A stretch of 62,000 nucleotides of DNA from Gnetum montanum. Its lineage: Eukaryota > Streptophyta > Gnetopsida > Gnetales > Gnetaceae. The stretch covers positions 402,479 to 464,478 of the forward strand of contig MNCI01006585.1 of the NCBI GenBank assembly GCA_015680685.1, in the 5' to 3' direction. Below are positions 11,056 to 24,384 of this stretch, one piece after another. Position numbers and translations under genes: made by a program. The notes beneath the pieces were generated by a model that saw only the letters and a program-made list of their open reading frames with translations, searched no databases and was not told the origin of the DNA. Numbering within the stretch: the stretch's first letter is position 1; the number at the start of each line of letters is the position of its first letter.

Positions 11056-12818
11056 CTAGCTACAGACTAGCAATGAGTCACCTCAATGAGGTGGCCCAAA
11101 CAATTAGTTTCATGGGTGAGGGTGGATTCATTTTCTTAGGCCAAAGAATGCAGTTATCTAGGAGGTCGAATCCAAGCACCAGAGAGGTCATAGTGTCTCT
11201 CGTAGAACAATAATCACTCCTAGAAATCTTTGGAAATGTTGTGACATTCTCAGTGCACTTGGAGGAGGGTAAAGGGGCAACTGTATTGGTGATGTAGCAC
11301 AAAGGGTAGGAGACCATAGCAGAAGTGGTCATTGATTATATTGTCGAGACTCTCAATGCACTTACAGCATCTGCACCAGATGTCACTGCATTCAAAGATG
11401 TGTAGACATCCACAGAAACCAAAAGTGGCAGAATAAATGTAGTGTAACACAAAGAACTACTGGACCAACTAGTAGGAACCGGGCAATCACTTTCGGATGT
11501 CTTTAACCTTTTGAATAACATTACTACAACCCAGTTAGAGCTATTGAAGGCAAGGGGCAAAAACATCATATTGGAGGAGTAAATTGAAACAACTAAGGAG
11601 TGGAATGAACACTTGGTTGTGGAAGTTGCTGAACTAAGAGCCCAAATTGCCGATCCTACATTTCTCAACCCAACACTGACAAGAGATGAAGCTATGCAAC
11701 AACTTCACACCAAACTAAAAGGGTTTAAGGGTGCAATGGAGACAGTAGTGTTCTATCAATCCTTGGTAGAGGCCACATAGCATAAGATTCAAAAATCCTT
11801 GGATTAGACTTGCTAGGAGAATGTCCAATTGATTGCAAAAAATCATCACCTAAAGAATGTTGATGTGCAAAAGCAACAATTAATAGATTTCATCCATCCA
11901 TAGTAGGAGCAACCAGTTAGAGCAAACATGGAATTAAGGAGATTGTTAATGGAAAATAGGAATCTCTCCATGGAGAAGGTGCTCACCCTTCGCTAGAAAA
12001 CTGTAATCGAGGTAGTTGCCTAGAAATATGAAGCTCTCAAATTTGAGAAACTCAAAGATCATTACAGAGAATAGATTGGTCTATAGAAGGAGGTAAATGA
12101 AAAATACATCTAGTTGATGTAGGTAAAAGAAAATGAAGCCCTCTAGCAACTCCAAAAAGGCAGAGAAGTTTGGCAACCCATCGTTGATGGGATAGATGCC
12201 TATAACAAGGCAAAAATTTGCACAAAGGAGTTGTAGATCAAGGAGATGATGGAGTATATCGAGCTTGCCAATATCTGTTATGCAAATCTGGCCATGTTGA
12301 CTACCAAATGCCCATGGTAAGAGCTCGAAAAATAGGTGGCCAACTCGTACTTGCTATATGACACTGAGTTCAAGCACCAAAAGGACATAAAGGATAAGCT
12401 TACGATGGCTAATGCTGAACTTGAAGTTCTTAAGGCATGATTCATTGATTAAGGATCAACTGTTGAGAACCTAGCTAGAAGGATGAATGACTACCAGGAG
12501 CTACAAAACATAATTAGGACATTTGACATCAAAAACAAATAGTTCACTACCTGGTTTGTCAACGTGAAGGAGATGTTCCCAATCATGCCTTGTCCATGGG
12601 ATGTCCCCATTCTAGCCCACATTGGTGATGCCACGTGGACTATGAATGATCCCCAAAGTAAGGAGGAGAAGATGAAGGCATTGCTAGATGTCTTTTGTCT
12701 TTTACCAGAGATTGTAGTCATAGTAGGATAGCCATAGCCACCTCAACTACCACATATGCTTGGAGCTAGTAAAGGTCCTTCAGAGCCTCAAGAGCCACAA
12801 TTGCTTAGTACTCTTTGA
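11056..12818 (+). pseudogene. ORF3 of element B (5' truncated, coiled-coil protein)
   Basis: This aligns with the C-terminal two thirds of ORF3 of D, beginning at the AMSHLNEVAQ segment (AMSHLDQVAQ in D). It is rich in heptad-like Lys/Glu/Leu/Gln stretches predicted as coiled coil. It ends with the conserved module CPWDVPILAHIGDATW, then SKEEKMKALLD, then LLSTL and the stop at 12816-12818. Several stops interrupt it. The function is unknown. By place it corresponds to the third ORF of Athila elements, often called env-like, but I see no membrane segment in this part. Confidence 0.75.
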
Positions 12819-13058
12819 TATCCTCCACCATCTTCATGTAATCAGAGGATGTGTTGTCCAAATTTTTGTAGAGTCATGTCATGGTGTTCAATTTTATGTC
12901 ATGAAGACCAGAATTTTTTGTAATTTGTGTGATCTGTACACTCAGGCACTTAGTTTTGTCAAGTCAGTTTGTTTTGTTAAAGAGTCAGTCAATAATGCCA
13001 TACCTTCCCAATTTTGTAAAGGAACTCAAGCATGAGTTTTCATTCAATCATGGGGGTA
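12819..13058 (+). promoter_or_regulatory. 3' untranslated region and polypurine tract of element B
   Basis: A non-coding stretch ends in TCAATCATGGGGGTA (13044-13058) directly before the LTR. The preceding 'catgagttttcat' block is shared with D (36671-36690) and E (15830-15860). The G run is the likely plus-strand primer. Confidence 0.75.
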
Positions 13059-13969
13059 TGATGAACATCAATGCGTCGCATCGATGAGACCTCATTGATG
13101 TGGTCTCGTCAACGAGTCCCTATCCATGGGGCCGCATCAATGTAACGTTTGCTACATCTATGGGGTCCTATCGACGTAGTAGTGTAGAAAAAACTATAAA
13201 TATGAGCTCCCAGTTGTGTTTATGGGGAAAAAAAGTCATAGCAATAGTAGAGGTCTTATAGTTTATCTATTTGAAAGTTAGAATATATTCCTCGAGTGCC
13301 CACAGCAGGAGTCATTGAGTGTACAGATCTTTATTTAAGCACTATTGTACTTGAACCACATGAGTGTGTACGACAATAAAGACAAGCTTTTTGATAAACC
13401 TTGCAACATTCTGGATAGCTGAAATGTTTTGTTTATGCATTCATTTTTTTAATTAAATATTCAATCAATTAAGCTAAATTAGACTTTAATCAATTAAGCT
13501 AAATAGATTAAGTACATAAGTACAACTACTTTAAGTGTAAACATGTATTTGCTTGGTAATCCTAGCAGTGTTATTGCTTGGTGCACCTAGTAGCGTAGTG
13601 CTTTGTAACCCAGCAATGGATATGTGGGTTCAAGATGGTATGGAAAGTGGGACCAGATGCTTAGGTTAGGACTAACTAGAGACTAGTTAGTTAGTTAAAT
13701 TAAATTAGTCATTAAATTACTTCATCTCTCTCTTTAAGCATCAAAACCATAAAACATAAAATGATAAAAATCATATGCCTCAATTACACTTAACCATACC
13801 TTTGTACTTCACAAGTGTAATTGGGAAGCCAATGAACGACCTTAGGGCAAGATTCACTTCCTAGAAGACTAGTGCACTAGAAACTAGAGAGTCCCCAATT
13901 CGACCGGATCACGTGTGAACGCTTTGTCAGTCGTATGGTTGGGCATAGGGGTACCTTCACCGCTCATCA
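13059..13969 (+). repeat. 3' LTR of element B
   Basis: This complete 911-bp LTR runs from TGATGAACATC to CCGCTCATCA. U3 has repeated TCGATG/CATCAATG-like motifs, a TATAAATA box at 13195-13202, the 'cccacagcaggag' and 'gatctttattt' blocks, and AATAAAG near 13374. No PBS follows, confirming a 3' LTR. If it was inserted with a 5-bp duplication, the right copy would be 13970-13974 (TATGT); the left copy is outside the window. Confidence 0.85.
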
Positions 13970-15125
13970 TATGTCAAATGCGTTAACAAGGCAAATGAAA
14001 GAATTCTGGTAGAAGATAATGAAATTTTGAGTAGGTAGAAAAATTATTTTCAAATATTATTAAATGATAAATTTCCAAGAGAGTACATCTAAGAAGAACC
14101 AAAATTTGAAATGGTTAATGAATTTTTCTACTTTGAGGTAAAAACAATCTTATCTAAAATGTAAAAATGGCAAAGTTGAATCGATTATATACCATTCCTA
14201 TAAAAGCTTGGAAATAATGAGAGATGCATGGGTTTCATAATAATGAGAAAAATTATTTAACAAAATCTTGAAGGATGGAGAAATGCCTAAAAATTGAAGA
14301 AAAAATTAGTGTTATTCCCATATACAAAAACAAAGAAAATGTGCAAAATTATGCAAACTAAAAAGAAATCAAGCTTACAAGCTATATTATGAAGCTTTCA
14401 GAGAGAGTAATAAAGAAACATCTTACACTTGAATAAACAATATTCAAAAAACCATTTTGGAATTATATTAGAGATATCAACTATACAAACTATTTTCTTG
14501 ATACAATAATTAATGAAAATTAAAAGTTCAAAAGTGATAGAGAAAACCTGCATGTCATATTTTTTTACTTTCAAAAGACATGATAGGATGCTTGTAAATA
14601 TTATTTGGTGGCCAAACAAAGGGAAATGTCCATGAGAAATACATTAAGGAGATTCAGGATACATATAAAGTGGAGGCTAGTGAAACCCAAAACAAGTGAA
14701 ATATAGGTACATCCCAAAATATATAGTCCAGTTAGAACTTTATATAACTCAACATTGCCCACTAGATTCAAACTCATGACCTAGAGCTTCCAAATCAAGT
14801 GTCTTATCACTAAGCTAATACCTCATTGTTAGAATAGCTTGTAGAATAATTTCTGCTAGTCACAATAGAACTATATCCAAAGTTTACACTAACTCCTTAC
14901 ATCTTTGCTATTGTTATGGATAAACTAACTAATGCAATACAACATAAAATCCTTCATTATATGATGTTTGTAGATGATATTGTGTTGGATGATACATTTC
15001 AAGCAAATATTGTTTCTAAAATGGAAAACTAGCAGCATGCTCTAGAAATAAAAGTTTTAAAAATCAGCAAAAGTAAGACAAAATACATGAAAGGTCATCA
15101 TCATCATCCAAGTTGATGAAGCAAC
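13970..15125 (+). pseudogene. RTE-type LINE reverse transcriptase remnant
   Basis: Translated pieces match the plant RTE-clade reverse transcriptase layout: NKANERILVEDNEIL near 13980, IKL-type and MKLSERVIKKHL-like sequence near 14370-14420, a FGxxxxxSTIQTIFL motif near 14460-14500, YIKEIQDTYK near 14640, then PYIFAIVMDKLTNAIQ near 14910 and the catalytic MFVDDIVLDD near 14965-14990 (usually ADD). KISKSKTKYMK follows near 15065. It is full of stops and split by a SINE. The ends are approximate; the 3' end and tail are not recognised. Confidence 0.8.
14688..14828 (-). mobile_element. tRNA-derived SINE, copy 1
   Basis: Read on the minus strand it starts near GGTATTAGCTTAGTGATAAG (A-box-like), has a B-box-like GAGTTTGAATC about 30 bp further on, and continues with a tRNA-unrelated part including TGGACTATATATTTTGGG. 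It interrupts the RTE LINE. A second copy is at 60953-61092 in the other direction with the same order of blocks. It carries its own RNA polymerase III-type promoter but no gene. Confidence 0.7.
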
Positions 15126-15534
15126 ATATATTGTATGTTATGAAGCTTAAGACTAAGATGATGTTTCGTTAGGAAAAATTGGTATAGTCCTTGCCTTAGA
15201 ATGATGAACAAAAAAATAGTCTTGTCAATTAGCTATGATATTGCATCCGCATTATCATAGTCTTTGATGCAAAGTCATAGATGTGAGGTTGCAATGTTAT
15301 TTTCACTAGTGGGTAAAGGCAATAGTTTTAGGATGGGGTAAAGGCAATAGTTTTAGTTCCTAGTGGGTAGACTCATTAGTTTCATTTCTCATTCCTAGGA
15401 CCAATCAATAACTACTCACAACTTGTGATTGAGTTAGTTGTCTAGTGTTTTTATTCGAGTAGTTATGCTTGGATGTACCCATGAACAATAAAAAAAATCA
15501 AGATTGATTCTTTCACAATGCAACACTCTAACTT
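15126..15534. other. Unclassified sequence between LINE and element E
   Basis: No gene is seen. A 26-bp near-perfect tandem duplication ('gggtaaaggcaatagtttta' twice) lies at about 15312-15360. The right part may be decayed U5 of the LTR of E, but I cannot align it. Confidence 0.4.
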
Positions 15535-15825
15535 AGATTAGAATTGCACTCGAATAAAATGTCGTACAATCTCATAAATCCATGCTACAAGCACTTAGAG
15601 GAAAAATATTCTTACTTTTGAGGGAAGAAACCACAAGAATTTGGCTAAGGCTATGATTGAAAGGTGTCATGAATGCAAGGGGTATGCACATTTATATAGC
15701 CAATAACTACATTAGCGTTGATGTACTTACATTAATGTATCCTAACATGCATCAATGAGGGTATGTCGATGAGAATGCATCCACAGGCATGCGTCAACGT
15801 AGCTTGTCTTATTGATGGTTCATCA
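15535..15825 (-). repeat. 3' LTR fragment of element E (U3-R)
   Basis: The right edge ends in TTCATCA next to a PPT, so the U3 start is intact. Inside are LTR blocks 'gcactcgaataaaatg' and 'aaatattc', and U3 motifs such as TGTCGATGAG and GCGTCAACG. The U5 part toward the left is missing or unrecognisable. The left limit is approximate. Confidence 0.65.
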
Positions 15826-15841
15826 TACCCCCATGATTGAC
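15826..15841 (-). promoter_or_regulatory. Polypurine tract of element E
   Basis: On the minus strand this is GTCAATCATGGGGGTA directly before the LTR start, the same as in B and close to D. Confidence 0.75.
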
Positions 15842-16058
15842 TAAAAACTCATTCTTAAGTAAAATTGGAATTGAGTTTCTTAGAAAATTTAAGAAAATAT
15901 GGAACTTATTAATAGATAGATAGACTAACAAACTCTAACTAACTCTAAGTGTTGGATTGTACAATTTTACAAAAGTGAGTGTCCTTTTATAACAAAATTA
16001 GATACTTAGACAAAGTTTCAGAAGGCACCTGTTGAATGGATGGAGATGTGATGAATGC

Positions 16059-18908
16059 TCATACAGTGCTTGGAGGTGGAAACTCCTATGGCTTGGATGA
16101 TCCTTCATCACATCCTAGTGCTATTGGAGGTTGGAGTTGTCTATTGCTACCACTACTTCTGCTGAGAGTTTGAAAGCATCCAAGCGTGCTTTCCTCTTCT
16201 CTTCTTTACCCCACAAATTGTAGACGATCCAAGCAGCTTCACCTAGATGGGCCAATGTAGGGATATCCCATGAGCATGACATTGAAGAAAATAGTTCATT
16301 CATGTTGACGAACTAGGCTATGAATGTATTTCATTCAATATCAATCATCTTCATGAGGTTCTACTCCTAGTAGTCATTCATCCTCCTTGCTAGGTTTGTA
16401 GTAATAGTTCATTGATAAATGAATTTGCTCTTGAGAACTTCAACTCCACATTGGCTATCTCCAACTTTTGCATTGTTTCCTTATGGAGCTTGAACTTCGC
16501 CTCATTGAGAAGGTAGGAGCTAGTGAATTGTTTCTCTAGTTTGGATTTTGGCCTTCCTATTGTCAGCATTACCTAGTTTGCATATCAAAGGTTGGTAAGC
16601 TCCATGTACTCTATCATTTTCTCAATTTGCAACTCCTTTAGATGGATTTGTACCTTGTTATATGCATTCAATACATTAAAGATGGATTGCCATACATCAT
16701 CTCATTGCTAGAGTTACTAGAGGACCTCATTCATCTTCATCTTAGCTAATTTTATCTCTTTCTCATTGATCTCCTTGAGTAGCATAACCTGGTCCTTGTA
16801 ATGGTTTTTCCCTCTTTCAAATTTTAGGGCCTCATACTTCTAGGCAACTACCTTAATTGTTGTCTTTTGGTGAAGAGCATGAACCTCCTTCATCGAGAGA
16901 TTCCTATTTTCGGCTACCAATCTTCTCAAGTTCAAGTTCATCTTAGCAAGCTACTCCTATTACTAGCGAATATATTTGACCAGCTAGTCCTTTTGCTGCT
17001 CAACATTTTGCGAGCAATAATTATCCTTGGTAAGGACCAAGTTCTCCTTGCAAACTTGCGATAGGTCTTTATTAGTGTTCTTTCCCATAGCCTTTGACAT
17101 GAACGCATCAAAGATTATCATTTCTTTCACATTCTCAGCCTCTTGATATTTTTGCTAAAGCTATTGAAAAGATTCATATGTTATAAGCTCTTGCTAGAGA
17201 ATGGTATGGTCAAAGAGATGGGCTTTCAACTCAACAAATTTGGCGACCAACCGCTAATTAGTCACAGTGGCCTCCTCAAGTTACACAGTTTTAACCAAGA
17301 ATTTACCATGTGTCTTAAGCAACTATGACTAGTGTGTAGTAATTTCACCTAGGAAATCACAGATCTTTAGAAGTGGTTACCTAGCTCCCACCAGTCTTTC
17401 CAACACCTCCTCATGTTGGACAATGTTCATCCGACCACTCTTGCTTCTACAAACACATGGATATCTATCATGGCAGCAACGTCTGGTATAGACACTGCAA
17501 GTGCATTAAGGGCCTTTAATACTCAATTAGCCATCATCTCTACTACTATCTCTTGATCCTTGTGCTGCATCACCAGGACCATTGCCCATCACCTTCCTCC
17601 AACATAACCAAGAAGGCACCAACATTTCCCAAAATCACAAGAAATGTTTGTTTGGTAATGGACACCATGTCTTCTCTAGTACTTAGATTAGACCTCATGG
17701 ATGCCTAGTTCCTCTATGCAAAGAATAGTAGGGCTATTTCATTATCCAACCAACTGATGGTTCTTATGATCTCATTTAAATAACTTATGCCTTAATGGTA
17801 AATGGATGACTCCCCACCACTTGCAGATCTTTATTGTTACTGTAGTTGCTACTTCCAAAGTTTCCTTAGTCATTCTGCAATTGCAAGCATTTTAGGTGTG
17901 GTTTCTAGAGCTGCAAGTAGTGGTGGTGGTGGTTACTTCTCTTCTTGTGGTTTTACTGCTAACTTATCCTTTATCATTTCCTACCATGATGTAGCAGGAG
18001 TGTGGTGCACCACATTAGTTAAATAGCAAGCTATCCCCCCACCACCCCCCACCTTTTTACATAATTTCTTGATTAAGCATGGGAAGGGGAGTGTCTTTTT
18101 ATCCTTCTCATTCTTGTTGAAGCATTTTTTTAATCTCTAGGAAAATGAGGTGGAGTAGGTTGATAGGGAATTTTTTGCTTAGAGTTACACATGCCTTGGC
18201 GAAGAAGCCTATCACCTTACTTGGTCTCATTGTTGGGTTTAGGTGATAGGCCACAATCTTGAAATAAGCTTGCTCTGCCTTTGTTAGGGCATCGTACTCC
18301 TTATGGTCAACTTTGTAACATCACTGGACCCATTCCTTCTTTTCCTTCAAGTCTACCTACATCAAGATCTTAGCAAGTTTTGCCCTAGTGTTGGGTAAAC
18401 TAAGGGCTTTAGCTATGACATTAACCAAGTAAGAGATGGTGATGCCCTTAATTTTCACCAATGCATCTTCTTGTTAGTTGTTCTAGAAGAGGTACATCTT
18501 CTTCATGTAGCACTCTTTGCTGTTAAAGAGAATTGACCACAAGGGAGACTCCTTCAGTTTCATTCTAACCTCTTCTAATGCTAACTCTAAGAAGGGTTTA
18601 AAGTTCAACTTGTGTAGAATGGAACTTTGGACCTTCTTGGTCCTAATCCATTCTGGGCAAACCTCTATGAGGGTGATCTCTTGGTTAGGCCTTAGCCTAG
18701 GAGCCTTTTCCTACTTGGATTGGCTAGTCACCGTAGTAAAAATCTACCAAATAGATTCTACTTCGAGTTCCTCCCAAAGAGGTTCAATAATATGCATCAC
18801 CTCAACTACTTGTTCATAGGGTTGTTGCTATTGGCCCCTTTCTCCTCGAGGTCACTTTTCCCTAGGCTACAATGGCTCTCTTGCTTGTGGTCCTCATTGA
18901 GGTACCAT
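16059..18908 (-). pseudogene. ORF3 of element E (coiled-coil protein)
   Basis: This nearly full-length but broken copy spans 2,850 bp against 2,849 in D. Its ATG (18908-18906) lies directly after an AG acceptor. Its C-terminus has CSWDIPTLAHLGEAAWI (near 16250), then KEEKRKARLDAFKL, then PPPSTV and a stop at 16061-16059, matching PPPGTV of D. The middle is rich in coiled-coil-like sequence. Function is unknown; similar length and similar end points in two copies show that this was a real protein of the family. Confidence 0.75.
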
Positions 18909-20849
18909 CTATGATCACAAACATAATCCATGATTAGTTCTTTAGTTCATAACCTTTAGTTATTGGATACCTTTCTTCATTAAATTAGGTTATGTTAATT
19001 TATTGGACATTAAGTGTTTATCATTTAAGTGCTTGTTTATGACTGTAGGCTAGGTGTTTTATTTTAATATTATTTTCTTCCTAGTTATAAAAGTTTGTTT
19101 ATTGGTCTTAATGCTTTATGGTAATTAATTTGATATTATTTTAATGGGTTAACCATGGGAAGTTAGAAAACGTTTTTAAAAATTTTTATGAAATAATCAA
19201 AGGTTTGTGTCCCCCATGATATAAAGCATACCTCTAGTAGCTCAAGGATCAAAAAATAGATGAAAAGTAAGTGATTTGAAAGTTTGCATGCTTGGAAGGC
19301 TCTTGGGCTCTAAAAAATTGCAAAAACTCCTCTAGTGCTTTGGGAAAATGGTGAAAATTGAGCTAAGTATCATCTATATTTATTGATTTTTTGTGCTATG
19401 TCAATAGGGCTATGTCGACTCATTTCATAGCATCAATGCAGATGCATCAACACAACTATTCTTAGCTATTTATTCCATTGAGAACTAGAGAAATTTTGGG
19501 TGAGTTTTGAAACAAAACAAGAGTCATATGAAAGCTAAAAAAATGTAGGATAATGACAACAACATTAAAGAGTGTAGGTTTAACCTAAGAGAAGTAATTC
19601 GAATAGATTTGGATGAGGTTATGATGCCAAGGAGAACAAAACTAGATGTTTTAATGCTATAAAGGTGATTAATCAAACATGCAATCCATGGCAGGGAATT
19701 TAACTTAAGTTAGACCAAAGGAATGCAAGTGGATCCTCCCTAAAGCAAGTGAATATTCTCTAATGTTCTTGCTTGGCTTCATTGCAAGGAGTTTGTGGAT
19801 CCCAAGGATGACAAATGATTAGGCTAATTTAAATTCCATATCCCTAAAAATAATTGTCCCACAATTATAAAATTGGATAATTTGCTATGGTATGAGGTAG
19901 TGAGGTGGTAGAAGATGAGATGAATGAATGGTAGAAAGAGAGAATGTGGAAGAGATAATCAACATCCTAGTCACATGAGGTTCTTGGTGAAAACTATGAT
20001 TAAGATGGCTTGATACTAGTCTGTTCCAAGTCTAGACTAAGTCTAGTTCACTTTCAATGACCTTACATTGACATATGCCTACTTTACATTGATCAAAAGT
20101 TTATGAAAACCACAAAGACAATCACCACTCCAAAAGAAGAAGGAAGGAAAGAGGACTTTAGTTAGAGGGATGCCTTTAGGCATGGATAACATGTCTTTCT
20201 AGCCCTATAACCAATTCTTGTAGCTCATTATTAAGTCTAACAGATGTGCTTTGAATTCCCATATTATTTTTATTCACAGGAATCAAACCATGAAAAGACA
20301 TGCTTCCTATTATAGTTAATAATAGGAGTGATGATATACTAGTGGAGTATTATAGAAGTTAAGAATGATATTGATGGAAATCATATCAAATCCCCTTGAG
20401 ATCACATCCTTTTCCATTCCCACTTAGTGTTTTCCTAGCTCGTTGGGTATCAGGATTATCGGTTACTTTTAAGTTGTAATGTGAAAGAACCTTTGTGTTT
20501 CAAAGATACAGATTTCCCATGGAATCAAATGGAATGGGTGAATGTTGTGAACTCACTACCTGCTACCATTAGAAAATTGACAAATTGATAGTAGAGAACA
20601 TAATCCAAAGATAAAATTTGGCCTTTTGGTTAATTAATCATAATATTGATAGCTTTCATTAATGAATTTCGAGATTCATAGTAGCAATAAAAAAAATCAA
20701 AGAATTCCAATAAAACTAGATAAAATTTATAAAGGTAAAAAGAAAAAGAAAAATATATAGAATAATTAATAAAATATTCAAGAAAATAGAAAACATATAA
20801 AGAACAGTGAAAACAAAAAGGTGTAAAATCAATTAGCCTTATCAAGATG
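18909..20849 (-). other. Spacer between pol and ORF3 in E, with ORF3 leader intron
   Basis: No gene is seen. On the minus strand, a donor AG|GTATGCT lies at 19233-19225 and an acceptor ATCATAG directly before the ORF3 ATG, giving a 323-bp intron-like segment (18909-19231). About 15 bp inside the donor is ATCATGGGGG. At about 19390-19470, upstream in the element's direction, TCGAC and GATGC-type motifs and a TATA-like AAATATAG correspond to the U3-like block of D. Other blocks (19730-19800, 20235-20260) match the spacer of C. Confidence 0.65.
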
Positions 20850-23800
20850 TTAACATAGATGGCCATCTCCCCCATGACTATGTTGAGAGAAGAAGATCCA
20901 AAAAATATAACAAGCTTGTTCTGGCATAAAGGTGTTAGTGTTATTGGTTACTTTGGTCTCTAGGAATGGCTTAAGTTTTTGTATGTTGACTAATATGTGT
21001 TTTTGAGGGCTTGATGGAAGGTAAATAGTCATGGCTCTAGAAGAAAAAGTTGAATGAATGATGTAAGATCCTTCCCAAACATTTGAAACTTAGTGCATTG
21101 TGACACATGCATGTGATTCCAGTAAAGAACCTTATCACCAAGTTGGAATTAAACTCTTCTTATCTATGCATAATGACATTGTTTGAAGTGTGCTTTATGT
21201 ACTTCATTTATCATTAGGGCTATTTTTTGATTCTCATCTAGTACATTTAAGTGTCATTAGACATTCTTTTTATGTTAGATTAATGTTGAGGTCAAGCTCA
21301 CAGGCTATTGCAAGTGTATGCAGTTTAGCTTAAATTGGAAGTTTTGGTAAATTTTTGTACACTAACTCATATGGAGAGTACCCTATTAGAAGCTTCCAAG
21401 TTGAATGACATGCCTAGAAGGCATCATTAAGTTTTGTACTCTAGGCTTTCCTATATCAATAGATAGTTCATATTAATATTCTAGTGATCTCCCTATTGGT
21501 AACTTCAACTTGATCATTAGCTTGGGGATGATAGGGGATTGGAATTTTATGTTGCACCCCTAAGCATTGCATTAATTTTTAGAAAGTAGACCCTACGAAG
21601 TGTGTTCCATTATCATAAATAAGGGCTTTAGGCATACTAAACCTATTTACCACCTATTGTTGTAAAATTGAGTTGCATTTGTAGATGTATAGATTGATAT
21701 AGTTGTAGCTTTAGTCCACTTGGTGTAGTAGTCAATGGTAACAACTATGTAATCCTTCTAATTTAACATGTAAGTGATAGATTCTATGAAGTTAATGCCT
21801 CCAAGGTCAAAAGAATCTAATAGTTGGATCCACTGTTGGGGCCCTTTCATTAGTACTATCATTCCTCCATCTCTTTGACATTGCTCACATGAATGGAAGA
21901 AATAGTAAGTGTCCCTAAAGATTATTGGTTAGAAGTATCTTTCCATGAGGATCTTCATAGCTATTCTCCTTCCTATGTAGTAGTCCCTATAAGAACCCTC
22001 ATGAGTATCTTAGAGGATGGGTAACTAATCAACATCAGGTACACACCATCAAACTAAGCCATTAGCATAAATCTTATACAAGTTACCTTGGATCTCTATG
22101 TAATGCCTAACTTGGTGAAGAAATGATTATTTCTTCTTATTTCCCCATTCTTTCATAGTCTCCTGAGTAAGAAGATAGAAGAGGAATTCATCATACCAAT
22201 TGGTAACCCTGAGTTCTTGGACTTCAATGGATTTAGCAAAGAAGAGTTCATTTGGAAACTGATTAGATAAAGGCTTTTCATCCTTCTTGTTGTCCCATCA
22301 TAACTAAGAGAAATGATTGGCCACTACATTCTTAGTTCCTTTATTGTCCACCATGGTAAGGTCAATTTTTTGCAAAATCTCTAGCCACTGTATGACACTA
22401 GGACTAACCGCTAACTTATTCATCAAGAAACAAATGGCACTGTGGTTAGTGTGCATAAAAGTTTGGCATCTAAGCACATAGTGCTTGAATTTTTCCAAGG
22501 CATACACCATTGCCATGAGCTCCTTTTTAGTGGTGGTATAGTTCAATTATGCACCCACAATGCTTCTACTTATATAATAAATGTAGTGTGGACATTTCTA
22601 GTTATCCAATTGTGTCAAAATTGCTTTGAACATGTAGGTAGATCATTTGTCATTATGTGGAAAGTTCTTGACCAATCTAGACTATATAGAATTAGAGTTT
22701 CTAGAAGCTTTGTCTTTAATTGTTGGAATGCTTATTTTCATTCTTTGGTCCATTTGAAAGCTACATCTTTCTTTGTAAACTCCACTAGCGGCTTAGTAAT
22801 TTTGAAGAAATTCTCAATGAAGTACTTATAGTAACTAGCATGGCCAAGGAATGGCTTCATATCTTTCATATTTTGAGGTTGCATAGTGATTTCTTAGATA
22901 ACACGTACTTTTTCTAGGTCCACCTCTATTCCTTTTCCTGAAATTCAATGTCCCAAGATCATGCCTTATTAGACCATCAAATGGCTTTTTTGCCAATTAA
23001 GCCATAAGTTTGTCTTCACACAACACTTTAGCACCTACTATAGATAGTTCAAGGCTTGTTAAAAGTTGGTACCATAGGTGGAAAAGTCATCCATGAAGAC
23101 TTCCACACCACTACTAATTTACTATTGAAAAATGTTGAGTACCAGGTGTTGAAAAGTTGCAGGGGGATTGCAAAGGCCAAAGGACATCTTCTTATATGCA
23201 AAATTCCTCCAAGGACTTGTGAAAGTTATCTTGGCCTAGTCTTCTCATGCTATTTGAATTTAGTTATAACCAATAGAACCATACGAAAAACTGTAGTAGT
23301 TGTGTCCTACAATTATATTTAGCACCTAGTCCACAAATGACAACAAAAAATAATCTTTAAATGTTGTCATATTCAATAGTCTAAAGTCTATACAAATCCT
23401 TCTTTTCCTCCTTTCTTTAGCACAATCATAAGTGGGCTCACCCACTCACTATCTGCTATAAGATAGATGAATACTATCTTAAGAAGTTATTCCACTTCAT
23501 CCTTAACAACCTACTTAAGCTTTGGATCTGATCTCATCTATAGCTACCTCCTTGGCTTAATAAAGGGATCTATATAGAGTTAATGTTGGCATATCCATGG
23601 ATCTATTCTTGTTAGCTCATGATACGACATGCAAAAACTGTTGCCTATTTATTCACTATCGGGAGTAGATTTTTTTTCTATTCTTAGGTGAGATGGACAT
23701 TGATAATTACTAGCTTACCATTATCAAGAAAAGCGTATTCTAATGTTTCCAGTAAAGCCTTAAGTTTAAGGGATCCTTAATTAAACTGATAAGGGATTTC

Positions 23801-24384
23801 CAACTTTCCCTAATCCATCTGTGCATTTTGGTGGGAGAGTTGGTTATGAATCTACTCCATCCCATCCATGTTGTCTATATAGGAACTTGTTAGGAGCTCC
23901 AAGTTTCATGCATATTGTGGATTTAGAGTTATTATTTGTGGTTAGCCACTGGGTACCTTCTTGTTTTGTGGTTGTTGCATACAATCACCTTTGAACATTT
24001 GATGCTTCAGCACACTTATTGCATGTTGTGATGGATGTGCTCCTCATGGCCCATATTCTTTGCACATAATGACACCCTATGTCATTGTATGTGATGCATG
24101 GAACTTGCTTTTTCTTTAGCTTTTCAAACTCATTTTCCTTAGATATTTCTAAGGAAAGGTCCCTAATCCCCATCTTGGCATCAATTGTACTGAGCCAAGT
24201 CCTTCCCATGATAATAGGAAAGCCCCCTTACAATTATCCACATGGATCATCAATAAATTTGCTAGATATGATCAACGACAGATGGTGGTTACAATGTCTT
24301 CAACCAAGCCCAAATGAACATTGATGGATTATCTGCGAGCTCCAATTTGATGATACATTTCTTGAGTGAAGGAAAGTTCCATCT
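20850..24384 (-). pseudogene. pol: Pol of element E up to the D insertion
   Basis: In the element's direction this holds: the end of protease (23985-24384; MGRTWLSTIDAKMGIRDLSL), RT (about 22600-23560, with FMDD near 23075-23095), RNase H (22304-22570, with HTNHSAICFLMNKL) and integrase (20850-22290), which ends in KPFLETK and a SHGGDGHLC segment with stop at 20852-20850. Stops and frameshifts are common. Element D splits it within protease; protease resumes at 37502. Confidence 0.85.
24380..24384. repeat. Left target-site duplication of element D (CATCT)
   Basis: CATCT directly before the 5' LTR is repeated at 37502-37506 directly after the 3' LTR. This proves that D inserted as a unit into element E. 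Confidence 0.92.
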
